Both the position numbers and the translations under genes were made by a program. A DNA stretch of 51,505 nucleotides from Microbacterium testaceum (GTDB lineage: Bacteria > Actinomycetota > Actinomycetes > Actinomycetales > Microbacteriaceae). The DNA is taken from the NCBI RefSeq assembly GCF_001476655.1, contig NZ_LDRT01000015.1, forward strand, positions 1 to 51,505. The letters run 5' to 3'. Below the pieces are notes generated by a model. That model did not search any database and was not told the DNA's origin. It saw only the letters and a list, made by a program, of their open reading frames with translations. Shown here in pieces: positions 36,058 through 43,919 of this stretch (positions are counted from its first letter, which is position 1; every line of letters starts with the position of its first letter).

Positions 36058-37047
36058 GTGCCGTTCCACCGCCCGCTCGTCATCGGCCACAGAGGCGCTC
36101 CGGGATACCGCCCGGAACACTCGTCGAGCTCGTACGCGCTGGCGATCTCCGCCGGCGTGGATGCCGTCGAGCCCGACGTGGTGCCCTCGAAAGACGGTGT
36201 GCTGGTGGTTCGCCACGAGAACGAGATCAGCGCCACCACCGACGTCGCGACGCGCCCGGAGTTCGCGGAGCGTCGCGTCTCGAAGGCCGTGGACGGCGAG
36301 CGGCTGACCGGATGGTTCGTCGAGGACTTCACGTGGGAGGAGCTCCGCACGCTCCACTGCCGTGAGCGCATCCCGGCGCTCCGCCCGGCGAGCGCGGCAT
36401 TCGACGACACCGAACCCGTGCTGCGGCTTCGGGACGTCCTCGATCTCGCGCGGGAGGGCGGTGTCGGGGTGGTCCTCGAGATCAAGCACGCCGCGGCGTT
36501 CGCCGCGCAGGGCTTCGACATGGCCGCCCTCGTGAGCGACGAACTGCGCGAGGCGGGCTGGCTCGACGACCCGGCGCTGGTCATCGAGTCGTTCGAGCCC
36601 CTCGTGCTGGCGCGGTTGCGGGAGCTCGGCATCCGGTCGCCTCTCGTTCAGCTCATCGAGGCGGGTGGGGCTCCGTGGGACCTGCGCGCGCGCGACGGGG
36701 CCGGGGCCGCGACGTACGCGTCGATGCTGACGCCCGCCGGCCTGGACGCGCTCGCTCTCGAGGTCGACGGCATCAGCCCCGACAAGCGGCTCATTCTCGA
36801 CCCCGGGCGGCTCGGGAGAGCGCGCGGCCCCGCGCGGTTCGTCGCCGAGGCACAGGACCGCGGCCTCCGTGTCTTCACCTGGACATGCCGTCCGGAGAAT
36901 ATGTTCCTCCTGGCGGGGTATCGGCGACACGGCGGTCAGGCCGCGTTCGGTGATTTCCGGACGGAGTGGGCGATCCTCCGCGACGCGCGGCTCGACGGGG
37001 TGTTCGTCGATCACCCAGACCTCGGTGTCGAGGTCTTCGGACGCTGA
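36058..37047 (+). CDS. Glycerophosphodiester phosphodiesterase
   Basis: 329 residues, GDPD TIM barrel. The active-site start VIGHRGAPGYRPEHSSSSY carries the first catalytic His and Arg-Gly, followed by VDAVEPDVVPSKDGVLVVRHE with the metal Glu/Asp and second His. A later LEIKH supplies another metal ligand. It releases glycerol-3-phosphate from glycerophosphodiesters or teichoic-acid fragments. No signal peptide is seen, so it is probably cytoplasmic. A renalase-like gene follows 53 bases later. Confidence 0.93.
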   Translation: MPFHRPLVIGHRGAPGYRPEHSSSSYALAISAGVDAVEPDVVPSKDGVLVVRHENEISATTDVATRPEFAERRVSKAVDGERLTGWFVEDFTWEELRTLHCRERIPALRPASAAFDDTEPVLRLRDVLDLAREGGVGVVLEIKHAAAFAAQGFDMAALVSDELREAGWLDDPALVIESFEPLVLARLRELGIRSPLVQLIEAGGAPWDLRARDGAGAATYASMLTPAGLDALALEVDGISPDKRLILDPGRLGRARGPARFVAEAQDRGLRVFTWTCRPENMFLLAGYRRHGGQAAFGDFRTEWAILRDARLDGVFVDHPDLGVEVFGR

Positions 37048-37100
37048 GGGGTGGACGCAACCCCGCGCCGGTGTCCCGCGCGCCGCGTGAGGATGGCGGG

Positions 37101-38030
37101 ATGACACAGGACGTGACGGTCATCGGCGGTGGGATCTCGGGCCTCGCGTGCGCGCGGGCGGTTCACGATGCCGGGAAGACGGTGCGCGTGCTCGACCGCG
37201 GCCGGCGTGTGGGCGGGCGTCTGTCGAGCCGGACGATCGAGGGTCGCCCCGTCGACCTCGGGGCGTCGTATTTCGTCGTCGGCGAGGCGGAACGGTTCGC
37301 GCACGTCGTCGCGGACTGGGCGGAGCGGGACCTCGCGCGCCCCTGGACCGACACGTTCGTCGTCATCGACGCGGACGGGAATCAGACGCCGAAGCCGGGG
37401 CCGATGCGCTGGGCTGCTCCGCGCGGACTCCGCTCGCTCGCCCTCGACCTCGCGCAGGGGCTCGACGTGGTGTCCGAGCGAGCGGTCGAGCGCGTGGAGC
37501 CGTACCGCGTCGGCGGGGAGCCGTCGGGCGAGGTCGTGCTCGCGATGCCGGAGCCGCAGGCGGCGCGTCTCACCGATGTCCGTCTCGGTTCGGGCGCCGA
37601 GTGGGAGCCGGTCATCGCGGTCGTGCTGCGGTGGGACGAACGACAGTGGCCGGCCGACCTGCACGGGGCCTTCGTCGACGGCGACCCCGACGTGTCGTTC
37701 ATCGCCGACGACGGCGATCGGCGGGGCGACGGAGCGCCGGTGCTGGTCGTCCACACGACCGCCGACCGCGCGCGGCGGCACCTCGGCGACCCCGGTGGGG
37801 CGATCCCGCCGATCGTGGACGCCACGCGTCGTCTCCTGCGCATCGATGCGGACCCCGTCTCGACGTTCGCGCACCGGTGGACGTTCGCGCGCCCGACCGA
37901 GACCACCGGTCGGCCCTTCTTCCGGTCGCCCGGTCTGTCCGCCTGCGGGGACGCGTGGGGAGAGAGCTCCGCGGTGCGGACCGCATGGGCGTCGGGCGAT
38001 GCGCTCGGACGGGTGCTCGCGGCATCCTGA
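37101..38030 (+). CDS. NAD(P)/FAD-dependent oxidoreductase (renalase-like)
   Basis: 309 residues. The N-terminal dinucleotide motif is VTVIGGGISGLACARAVHDAG with the acidic end RVLDRG, then GRRVGGRLSS, and the C-terminal FAD contact GLSACGDAWGESSAVRTAWASGDALG. Size and order match bacterial renalase-like flavoproteins, which oxidise aberrant dihydro-NAD(P) isomers or amines; the substrate here is not known. The ATG is six bases after GAGGAT (37089-37094), the same non-canonical box seen before the glycosyltransferase. Confidence 0.88.
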   Translation: MTQDVTVIGGGISGLACARAVHDAGKTVRVLDRGRRVGGRLSSRTIEGRPVDLGASYFVVGEAERFAHVVADWAERDLARPWTDTFVVIDADGNQTPKPGPMRWAAPRGLRSLALDLAQGLDVVSERAVERVEPYRVGGEPSGEVVLAMPEPQAARLTDVRLGSGAEWEPVIAVVLRWDERQWPADLHGAFVDGDPDVSFIADDGDRRGDGAPVLVVHTTADRARRHLGDPGGAIPPIVDATRRLLRIDADPVSTFAHRWTFARPTETTGRPFFRSPGLSACGDAWGESSAVRTAWASGDALGRVLAAS

Positions 38031-38066
38031 TTCCGCGATCTCGCGGCGATGTCGGAAGGCCCCTCT

Positions 38067-38072
38067 TAGGGT
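38067..38072 (+). promoter_or_regulatory. Putative -10 box TAGGGT of the ABC exporter operon (leaderless)
   Basis: TAGGGT, six bases, then ATG at 38079. Confidence 0.5.
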
Positions 38073-38078
38073 GGGGCC

Positions 38079-39035
38079 ATGGATGTGGGCATCGACGCGA
38101 CAGGGGTGCGGCGCTCGTTCGGCGCCGTTCAGGCGGTCGCGGACGTGACATTCGCGGCGGCACCGGGCAGGGTCACCGGGCTGGTCGGCCCCAACGGCTC
38201 GGGCAAGACGACCGTGATGCTCATGCTCGCGTCGCTGCTGCGGCCCGACGCGGGAGAGATGCGGATCGGCGGTGTCGACCCCGTCGCCGACCCCGCGGGG
38301 GCGCGGCGCCTTCTGGGATGGATGCCGGACTCGCTGGGCGCGTGGCCGAGCCTCAGCGCGCGCGAGGTCCTCGTCGCGACGGCGCAGCTCTACGACCTCC
38401 CGCGGGCGGACGCTCGTACCCGTGCCGACGAGCTGCTCGACCTCGTCGATCTGACCCCGCTCGCGAAGTCCGCGGCGCGGGTGCTCTCGCGCGGACAGAA
38501 GCAGCGTCTCGCACTCGCGCGGGCTCTGGTGCACGACCCGTGGGTGCTGCTGCTCGACGAACCGGCTTCCGGGCTCGACCCGCAGGCGCGCATCGCGCTG
38601 CGGGTGCTTCTTCGCCGTCTGGCCGCCGAGGGGCGCACGATCCTCATCTCCAGCCACGTGCTGTCCGAGCTCGAAGAGGTCGTCGACGACGCGGTTTTCA
38701 TGATGAACGGGCGCACGGTCGGGGTCGACCGCGTCGCCGCGGCCGCAACGCGCACGCGGTCCTGGCGGGTGCGGCTGCTCGCCGATCCGTCCCGCGGGGC
38801 GGGGACCGATCGCGCCGAGGTCGCGGCGGCGCTCGGCCGGCTCCCCGACGAGATCGGCGTCGACCGCCGCGATCTGCTGGTGCCGTTCGCCGACGAGGCC
38901 GGAGCCGTCGCGGGGCTCCGTGCGCTGATCGGGGCCGGCCTGCCGATCGTCGAGTTCGCCCCGGCGGTGGGAGACCTCGAACACGCCTTCCTCGACCTGG
39001 GAGTCGGCTCCGGCCCCGAGGGGAGTCCCGCATGA
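38079..39035 (+). CDS. ABC transporter ATP-binding protein
   Basis: 318 residues. Walker A is VGPNGSGKTT, the signature is LSRGQKQRLALARAL (Arg in place of the second Gly) and Walker B is VLLLDEPASGLDP, followed by the His of ISSHVLSELEE. The C-terminal 100 residues after the ATPase are the accessory domain common in ABC-2 type exporters. It starts an operon with the permease that follows, overlapping it by ATGA. The substrate is unknown; the type suggests export or membrane-stress protection. Confidence 0.92.
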   Translation: MDVGIDATGVRRSFGAVQAVADVTFAAAPGRVTGLVGPNGSGKTTVMLMLASLLRPDAGEMRIGGVDPVADPAGARRLLGWMPDSLGAWPSLSAREVLVATAQLYDLPRADARTRADELLDLVDLTPLAKSAARVLSRGQKQRLALARALVHDPWVLLLDEPASGLDPQARIALRVLLRRLAAEGRTILISSHVLSELEEVVDDAVFMMNGRTVGVDRVAAAATRTRSWRVRLLADPSRGAGTDRAEVAAALGRLPDEIGVDRRDLLVPFADEAGAVAGLRALIGAGLPIVEFAPAVGDLEHAFLDLGVGSGPEGSPA

Positions 39036-40111
39036 ACCCGCGTCGTCTCGGAACGGTGATCGGCATCGAACTGCGTCAGCGCGTGCGCTCGGTCGGGTGG
39101 TATGTGCTCCTCGGGGTGTTCTTCGTCATCCTCGTGGGCGTTCTCGCCCTGTCGTTCGCATCCTTCGCGCTCGGCGGTGGCGGCAACGAGTGGTTCTTCT
39201 CCCTCGTCATCATGCTCGTGCTGCTGCTGGTGCTGTTGGTCTCTCCGACCCTCAGCGGGAGCGCGGTGAACGGGGATCGGGATGCCGCGACCCTGGCTCC
39301 CGTGCAGGTGACGCTCGTGACGACGGTCGAGATCGTGATCGGGAAGTTCCTCGCCGCGTGGATCGCGGGACTCGCGTTCCTCGTCGTCGCGGCTCCGTTC
39401 CTCCTCGTCGCCACGGCGGCCGGGGGTCTGAACCCGGGCGTGATTCTCGCCTCTCTCGGCATCCTGGTCCTCGAGGTCGGGGTCGTCGCCGCGATCGGTG
39501 TGGGCTTCAGCGCCGTCGTCGCGCGCCCGATCTTCTCGGTCGCGAGCACGTACCTCGTCATCGCGGCGCTGTCGATCGGGACGCTGATCGCCTTCGGGCT
39601 CGGGGGGCTCGCACTCCGAAGCGAGCAGGTGTCGATCACACGCGACGTCGACTTCAGCGCCGCACCGGAGGGGTGCGATCCCGGGGTGTGGCCCCGGGAT
39701 ACCGGGTGCCCGTCCTACGAGGAGCTCCCGTGCGTCGAGAACCGGTACATCTCAGAGGTGCCGCGTTTCGATCGCGTGTGGTGGGTGCTCGCCGCGAACC
39801 CGTTCGTGATCTTGGCGGATGCCACGCCCCCGACCTACGTCGACGGGTATCCGCGCGACCTCTTCTCGCAGATCGCCTACAGCGTCCGCCTCGCGCAGAA
39901 GGTTCCCGAGACCGAGACGCGGTTCGACGGGTGCGCGGCTCCCGACGTGCCGTCGTACGAGACCCCGGAAGACCAGCTCGACGGCACGGTGCCCAGCTGG
40001 TTCGTCGGACTGCTCCTGCAGGTCCTCATCGCGGCGGGGTTGCTGACCTGGGGGATCGCTCGCACGCGCACCCCGGCGAAGCGGCTGCCGCCGGGGACGC
40101 GCATCGCCTGA
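39032..40111 (+). CDS. ABC-2 type transporter permease
   Basis: 359 residues. Hydrophobic helices lie at about 20-45, 55-75, 105-130, 135-160, 170-195 and 325-345. A large external segment (about 200-320) contains six cysteines (EGCDPG, TGCPSYEELPCVEN, DGCAAP), probably in disulphides, and separates the fifth from the last helix. This matches ABC-2 permeases with one extracytoplasmic domain. The cytoplasmic motif NGDRDAATLAPVQVT resembles the coupling region. It partners the ATPase upstream (ATGA overlap). Confidence 0.88.
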   Translation: MNPRRLGTVIGIELRQRVRSVGWYVLLGVFFVILVGVLALSFASFALGGGGNEWFFSLVIMLVLLLVLLVSPTLSGSAVNGDRDAATLAPVQVTLVTTVEIVIGKFLAAWIAGLAFLVVAAPFLLVATAAGGLNPGVILASLGILVLEVGVVAAIGVGFSAVVARPIFSVASTYLVIAALSIGTLIAFGLGGLALRSEQVSITRDVDFSAAPEGCDPGVWPRDTGCPSYEELPCVENRYISEVPRFDRVWWVLAANPFVILADATPPTYVDGYPRDLFSQIAYSVRLAQKVPETETRFDGCAAPDVPSYETPEDQLDGTVPSWFVGLLLQVLIAAGLLTWGIARTRTPAKRLPPGTRIA

Positions 40112-40146
40112 GCGCGCGGGCACGCGTGGCCGGTCGGTGGGTGCCG

Positions 40147-40332
40147 TCAGGCGTGACCCTCGGCGGCGGGGAAGCCCGGGTCGACGGCGTCGCCGGTGTC
40201 GTCCGCGAGGTCGACGTGCTCTTCCGCCTCGGCGGCGTCTTCCCGCACCTCATCTGTTACGGCATCGGTGGGGGCCGCCGAGTCGGCGTGGGCGTCGTCG
40301 GCGTGGCGGGAGGGGATCTCAGGAGTGCTCAT
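40147..40332 (-). CDS. Small acidic hypothetical protein
   Basis: 61 residues from the ATG at 40332. It is strongly acidic (about 17 Asp/Glu), rich in Ala and with five His spaced through the chain (RHADDAHAD, EEHVD, EGHA). It is probably unstructured. In-frame starts further upstream would add an Arg-rich segment of very different composition. It lies downstream of the COG0523 gene on the same strand, so a link to metal handling is possible, but the sequence does not prove it. Confidence 0.5.
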   Translation of the reverse strand: MSTPEIPSRHADDAHADSAAPTDAVTDEVREDAAEAEEHVDLADDTGDAVDPGFPAAEGHA

Positions 40333-40545
40333 GCGTCTACGCTCCGCCCTCGACGAGTCACGGTCGACCGGCTTGCGCGGGAGGGCTTGAGGTGCCAGGG
40401 GCGATGCGTGGGGAGCGGATCCGGGCGGGGGACGACGAAAAGCGCGCGGAAACGTCCTCCCGTCGCGGAACCTCCTCCGCGCACCACGCACCCGGAGCGG
40501 CCGGCGGGCCGCGAAACCACCGCGGTGTCGACCGCGCGGGTGTCG

Positions 40546-41541
40546 TCAGTCGGTGGCATCCGGGATCGACGACTCCACCGCGGGCCAGGCCGGCAGCGGA
40601 TCCGGAAACGACGCCCACGCGGAGGGGCCGGCGGCGAACTCGGCGTCGGTCAGGGCGGCGCCGTCGAGGATGTGCGCGAGGCGCGGGGCCGAGAGGTCGA
40701 GTCCGGTGAACGCGATCTCCTGTCCGAGTCCCATGCGCCCGTCGTCGGCGCCGATCGGCTCGATCCACATGGCCGAGCCGACGTGCTCCCACCGCGCCAG
40801 GATGCCCAGGCGGGTGGCGAGGCGGCAGAATCCGGCCGAGCGGACGAGGCGTCCCGCCGCGCCGTTGTCGAGTCGGTCGAGGGCGGCGGAGAGGCGACCG
40901 GGGTGGAACGGCCGAACCTGGTCGTACCGGAGCGTCATGACCCGGTTGTCGCGCATGTAGGGGTCGTGCTCTTCGTTGAGGGCGTGGACCCATCCGGCGC
41001 GCTCGAGGATCTCTCCCTGGTTCGAGCCGCCGGAGGCGAGGTCGCTGAGGGGGTCGCGTGACAGGCGCACCACGGCACCCGGATTGAGGTGAGAGGCCAG
41101 CGCCATCTGGACGGCGAGGGCGGACGTCGGCACCTGGTCCCAGTTGACCCAGACGATGCGCGTCGCGAGCTCGAGGGCGAGAGCACCCTGTCGCGCGCGG
41201 GCTCCGACGTCACCGCGGGTGTCGCCGGGGCGGGCGGATGCCACGAGCGGGGCGTCGTCGAGGAGATCGCCGATCATGTGGCGCGCGTCGACCACGCAGA
41301 CCGCCTCGACCTCGTGGCCGCCGCGGGCCGCGATCGCGTGGATGAGGTCGACGTCGGTGCCGAGATCGACCACCGCGTTCTCGTCGTCCGCTCGAGGGCG
41401 AGGAAGGGGAAGAGCGTGCGCCGCGCGCAGGTCGCTGTGGCGGAGCAGGTGCAGGGGGCGGGCCAGGGCTACGGCCGTGCGTTCGGCGTAGGTCCGTCGC
41501 TCGGGGGCGCAGACGCCCATGATCGCGATCGTTCGGCTCAT
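40546..41541 (-). CDS. COG0523/CobW-family protein with degenerate GTPase motifs
   Basis: 331 residues from ATG 41541, which has GAGAGG at -9; a GTG three codons upstream is less likely. The C-terminal CobW_C domain is clear ([35 protein letters not shown]). The N-terminal half has the order of a COG0523 GTPase, but the P-loop position reads [11 protein letters not shown] (no GKS/T), the NKxD site reads VNWDQVP, and the CxCC metal motif is absent. COG0523 proteins are metallochaperones, several of them Zur-regulated. The gene is divergent from a zinc-free L36 gene over a Zur-like palindrome, so a role in zinc limitation is likely; enzymatic GTP hydrolysis is doubtful. Confidence 0.85.
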   Translation of the reverse strand: MSRTIAIMGVCAPERRTYAERTAVALARPLHLLRHSDLRAAHALPLPRPRADDENAVVDLGTDVDLIHAIAARGGHEVEAVCVVDARHMIGDLLDDAPLVASARPGDTRGDVGARARQGALALELATRIVWVNWDQVPTSALAVQMALASHLNPGAVVRLSRDPLSDLASGGSNQGEILERAGWVHALNEEHDPYMRDNRVMTLRYDQVRPFHPGRLSAALDRLDNGAAGRLVRSAGFCRLATRLGILARWEHVGSAMWIEPIGADDGRMGLGQEIAFTGLDLSAPRLAHILDGAALTDAEFAAGPSAWASFPDPLPAWPAVESSIPDATD

Positions 41542-41584
41542 GGCATCCACCTCTCATTTGTCAGGGAACCTTCGACACCTTACC

Positions 41585-41610
41585 TTGTTAATGAGAACGC
41601 TTATCAACAA
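41585..41610. promoter_or_regulatory. Zur-like operator between the COG0523 and rpmJ genes
   Basis: TTGTTAATGAG, AACG, CTTATCAACAA: a 26-base inverted repeat with 9 of 11 arm positions complementary and an AT-rich core unlike the surrounding DNA. Zur boxes in actinobacteria are AT-rich palindromes of this kind. The site is 10 bases before the L36 start and 44 before the COG0523 start. The right arm runs into the L36 Shine-Dalgarno sequence. Confidence 0.7.
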
Positions 41611-41620
41611 GGAGAATGCC

Positions 41621-41743
41621 ATGAAAGTCCGCGCCTCGATCAAGTCCCTCAAGAAGCAGCCGGGCGCCCAGGTGGTGCGCCGGCGCGGAAAGATCTTCGT
41701 GATCAACAAGCTCAATCCCCGCTACAAGGGGCGTCAGGGCTGA
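41621..41743 (+). CDS. rpmJ: 50S ribosomal protein L36, cysteine-free (type B) paralogue
   Basis: 40 residues: [21 protein letters not shown], then [18 protein letters not shown]. The zinc-ribbon cysteines and histidine of normal L36 are missing. Such C-minus paralogues replace the zinc-containing form when zinc is scarce, freeing zinc from ribosomes, and are usually repressed by Zur. AAGGAGA stands six bases before the ATG. The adjoining palindrome and COG0523 gene fit this model. Confidence 0.95.
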   Translation: MKVRASIKSLKKQPGAQVVRRRGKIFVINKLNPRYKGRQG

Positions 41744-41751
41744 CTCGTTCG

Positions 41752-41757
41752 TAGACT
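41752..41757 (+). promoter_or_regulatory. Putative -10 box TAGACT of the small membrane protein (leaderless)
   Basis: TAGACT, six bases, then GTG at 41764. Confidence 0.5.
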
Positions 41758-41763
41758 CGCCGC

Positions 41764-41958
41764 GTGGAGTGGTGGGGTCTCGTTCTCGGTGTCGCGATCG
41801 GCTTCGCGCTGGCGGGGCTCATGGTGTGGCGGGGCCGTCGCGTGCTTCGGCGTCGGCAGGCGGAGGAGATCGAGGATGCCGCGACGTTCGGGTGGATGAA
41901 GCTCGAGCCGCCGCGCCGCAGCGACCCCGACGAGAACGGGAACGAGAACCGTTCTTGA
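41764..41958 (+). CDS. Small single-pass membrane protein
   Basis: 64 residues. One hydrophobic helix (about 4-22, WWGLVLGVAIGFALAGLMVW) is followed by a basic stretch RGRRVLRRRQAEE and a charged tail. The GTG start is six bases after TAGACT. No family was recognised. Its 3' end touches the inverted repeat upstream of the ArsR gene. Confidence 0.6.
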   Translation: MEWWGLVLGVAIGFALAGLMVWRGRRVLRRRQAEEIEDAATFGWMKLEPPRRSDPDENGNENRS

Positions 41959-41979
41959 TTGCGTGAACACATTGCAATC
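41957..41979. promoter_or_regulatory. Operator candidate for the ArsR/SmtB gene
   Basis: GATTGC and GCAATC are inverted with 11 bases between. A possible promoter (TTGCGT 41959-41964, TTATGT 41983-41988) overlaps it, as in auto-repressed ArsR/SmtB genes. Confidence 0.45.
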
Positions 41980-42007
41980 CGTTTATGTATGTGGTGTTCT
42001 CTTTCAC

Positions 42008-42316
42008 GTGGAGAAGATCGCGGGACTCGACCAAGCCGCGGAGTTGTTCAAGGTTCTCGGCAGCGAGTCGCGTCTGGCGCTCGTGTGGCTGCTGAGCCAT
42101 GAGCCGCTCACGGTCGGCGCCCTCGCCGACCAGGCCGGGCTGTCGCAGCCGCTGGTGTCCCAACACCTGCGGACTCTGCGCCAGGCGGGCCTGGTGACCT
42201 CGGAGCGCGAGGGCAAGGAGATCCGTTACGCCCTCGCCGACGAGCATGTCGCGCATGTCGTGCTCGATGCGATCGCCCACGTCCAGGAACCGAACCACCA
42301 GGGGAGCGAACAATGA
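42008..42316 (+). CDS. ArsR/SmtB-family metalloregulator-type repressor
   Basis: 102 residues from GTG 42008; an in-frame GTG at 41963 would add 15 residues. The winged helix reads LFKVLGSESRLALVWLLSHEPLTVGALADQAGLSQPLVSQHLRTLRQAGLV, the ArsR pattern, then REGKEIRYALADEHVAHVVLDAIAHVQEPNH. The C-terminal helix with DEHVAHVVLDAIAHVQE has Asp/His spaced as in the alpha-5 zinc site of SmtB/CzrA (D-x-H...H-x-x-[HE]), so zinc sensing is plausible. It overlaps a His-rich protein gene by ATGA, its likely target. Confidence 0.88.
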   Translation: MEKIAGLDQAAELFKVLGSESRLALVWLLSHEPLTVGALADQAGLSQPLVSQHLRTLRQAGLVTSEREGKEIRYALADEHVAHVVLDAIAHVQEPNHQGSEQ

Positions 42317-42609
42317 GCACCACCGAAACCCACGCCGAGCACACCGTCGACGAGCACGCGCACGGTGCCGACTGCGGTCATGAGGCCGTCGAGCACGGCG
42401 ACCACGTCGACTACGTGCACGGCACCCACCACCACGCGCTGCACGGCGACCACTACGACGAGCACGAGGCGCAGGCGGAGCACACCGCCGCCGAGCACGC
42501 GCACGGCGACGACTGCGGACACGAGAGTGTGCAGCACGACGACCACGTGGACTACGTGCACGACGGCCACCGTCACGCTGCCCACGCCGATCACTACGAC
42601 GAGCACTGA
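42313..42609 (+). CDS. Histidine-rich metal-binding protein with two tandem repeats
   Basis: 98 residues, 26 of them His, with many Asp/Glu, two CGH motifs and no membrane segment or signal peptide. The two halves repeat each other: EHTxxEHAHGxDCGHExVxHxDHVDYVH, then HxHAxHxDHYDEH, with HHH only in the first. It should bind several Zn(II) or Ni(II) ions in the cytoplasm, as a store or buffer. It is translationally coupled to the ArsR/SmtB repressor, so it is probably induced by excess metal and repressed otherwise. No named family was recognised. Confidence 0.88.
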   Translation: MSTTETHAEHTVDEHAHGADCGHEAVEHGDHVDYVHGTHHHALHGDHYDEHEAQAEHTAAEHAHGDDCGHESVQHDDHVDYVHDGHRHAAHADHYDEH

Positions 42610-42615
42610 GTCGTG

Positions 42616-42648
42616 ACGGCATCCCGTGTCACGAGCGCGGGATGCCGT
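42616..42648 (+). terminator. Terminator hairpin after the His-rich gene
   Basis: ACGGCATCCCG pairs with CGGGATGCCGT over an 11-base loop, again with an inverted GGCATCC/GGATGCC pair in the stem. Confidence 0.65.
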
Positions 42649-42652
42649 GAAG

Positions 42653-42684
42653 AGGGCCCGTTTCCCGCAAGGGAGGCGGGCCCT
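42653..42684. terminator. Second hairpin between the His-rich and S4 genes
   Basis: AGGGCCCG and CGGGCCCT enclose a CCC-GCAA-GGG inner stem. It sits between converging genes and could serve either strand. Confidence 0.65.
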
Positions 42685-42698
42685 TGGTGTTGCCGCGG

Positions 42699-42923
42699 TC
42701 AGGCCTGCACGCGGAACGCGCGGCCCTCGAAGCCGACCACGTCGCCGAGCTGCAGCTGTCGCCCGCGGCGCCGCTCGACCTCGCCGTTGACCGTCACGTA
42801 GCCGTCGATGATCGCCTCCTTGGCGTCTCCGCCGGAGTCGAGGATGCCGGCGAACTTCAGGAAGGGGCTGAGACGGATGCTCTCGCTGCCGATCGAGACG
42901 TGCTGGGGTGCGGGGGCGGTCAT
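42699..42923 (-). CDS. S4-domain RNA-binding protein
   Basis: 74 residues. IRLSPFLKFAGILDSGGDAKEAIIDGYVTVNGEVERRRGRQLQLGDVV is a complete S4 domain of the YaaA/RlbA group of small proteins, which bind structured RNA and are often linked to ribosomes. It lies 25 bases after the epimerase gene on the same strand and ends facing the terminator at 42653-42684. The specific RNA is unknown. Confidence 0.9.
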   Translation of the reverse strand: MTAPAPQHVSIGSESIRLSPFLKFAGILDSGGDAKEAIIDGYVTVNGEVERRRGRQLQLGDVVGFEGRAFRVQA

Positions 42924-42948
42924 GCTTTCAGCATGGCAGGTGTGCGGC

Positions 42949-43854
42949 TCAGCGGCGTAGCCGCCGAAGACGGCGCACGAGGCGGAGATCGTCCCATCCG
43001 AAGCCGCCGTCGGGGAGCGCCTCGCGGATGCTGTCCTCGCTGAAGGGACGAGACGGGCGGAGATCCTTCGGGGGCTCCGGGGTCGGCGGGGCTGCTTCCG
43101 TCACGCCCTCGGACAGCATCATCGCCTGCGCTTTGGCGACGAGGGGGGTGACCATCAGCCACTCCGTCACCTGGGCGAGAGCGCGAATGGTCCAGACGGG
43201 TGCGGGGATGTACAGCGGGCGTCCGCCGGCGACACGTGCGATGCGACGGACGGCGGCACCGAGTTCGAGCTCCTCGGCACCCATGAGTGCGACCGTCTGG
43301 TTCGGCATCCGCCCTTCCAGCGAGGCGACCAGGACGTCGACGGCGTCCGCGACCGGCAGGGGGCGCGCGCGACGCTCTCGGAAGCCGACGGTGGCGAAGA
43401 TCGGGAAGGTGCGCACGGCGCGGCTCACGTGATCGACCATGTGGTCGCCGGGGCCGTAGATCATGCCGGATTTGAGCACGGTGTACTCGAGGCCGGAGCC
43501 GCGGACGAGTTCCTCCGCCTCCCACTTCGTCTGGTGATATCCCGACCGGGTGCCGGGCCGGGCGCGGAGGAAGCTCAAGAGCACGACGCGCTGCACGCCC
43601 GCCCGCCGCGCCGCCTCGATGACGGCGCGTGTGCCCTCGACGTGCACGCGGCGGAACGTCTGGTCGCCGATCTCGCGGTTGATTCCCGCGCAGTGGGCGA
43701 CGGCATCGCAGCCGCGGAACGCCGCGGTGAGCGCGTCGACGTCGTGGATGTCCACACCCGTCCGCCGTGAGATCACGACGGTCTCTGCGGGGTCGAGGCG
43801 GGATGCCAGGTGGCGTCCGACGAACCCCGTGCCACCGGTGATGGCTACTCGCAT
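42949..43854 (-). CDS. NAD(P)-binding epimerase/dehydratase-like protein
   Basis: 301 residues from ATG 43854, supported by AAAGGAG at -6; a GTG two codons upstream would overlap this site. The Rossmann motif is VAITGGTGFVGRHLASRL, followed by CDAVAHCAGINREIG and GYHQTKWEAEELVRGSGLEYTVLKSGMIYGPGD, an extended-SDR pattern where Y-x-x-x-K reads YHQTK. It resembles NDUFA9-like or complex-I-associated NAD(P)H-binding proteins. It is divergent from an ArsR-type regulator over paired repeats, so it is a likely target. Confidence 0.88.
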   Translation of the reverse strand: MRVAITGGTGFVGRHLASRLDPAETVVISRRTGVDIHDVDALTAAFRGCDAVAHCAGINREIGDQTFRRVHVEGTRAVIEAARRAGVQRVVLLSFLRARPGTRSGYHQTKWEAEELVRGSGLEYTVLKSGMIYGPGDHMVDHVSRAVRTFPIFATVGFRERRARPLPVADAVDVLVASLEGRMPNQTVALMGAEELELGAAVRRIARVAGGRPLYIPAPVWTIRALAQVTEWLMVTPLVAKAQAMMLSEGVTEAAPPTPEPPKDLRPSRPFSEDSIREALPDGGFGWDDLRLVRRLRRLRR

Positions 43855-43870
43855 CGTCACTCCTTTGCTC

Positions 43871-43910
43871 TTTAGCTAGCAAGCTACACGCAATTTAGCT
43901 TCGGTGCTAC
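43871..43910. promoter_or_regulatory. Two direct 17-base operator-like repeats
   Basis: TTTAGCTAGCAAGCTAC (43871-43887) and TTTAGCTTCGGTGCTAC (43894-43910) share TTTAGCT and GCTAC at identical spacing, and start 23 bases apart. The second overlaps the -10 box TACATT of the ArsR gene; both lie in the 65-base divergent gap. Confidence 0.65.
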
Positions 43911-43913
43911 ATT
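43908..43913 (+). promoter_or_regulatory. Putative -10 box TACATT of the ArsR-type gene (leaderless)
   Basis: TACATT, six bases, then ATG at 43920. Confidence 0.5.
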
Positions 43914-43919
43914 GGAATC

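Noticed and set aside
40329..40559. 76-codon frame between the COG0523 and acidic-protein genes
   Set aside because: Its composition is Arg/Pro/Ser low-complexity, it has no ribosome-binding site and it shows no family resemblance.
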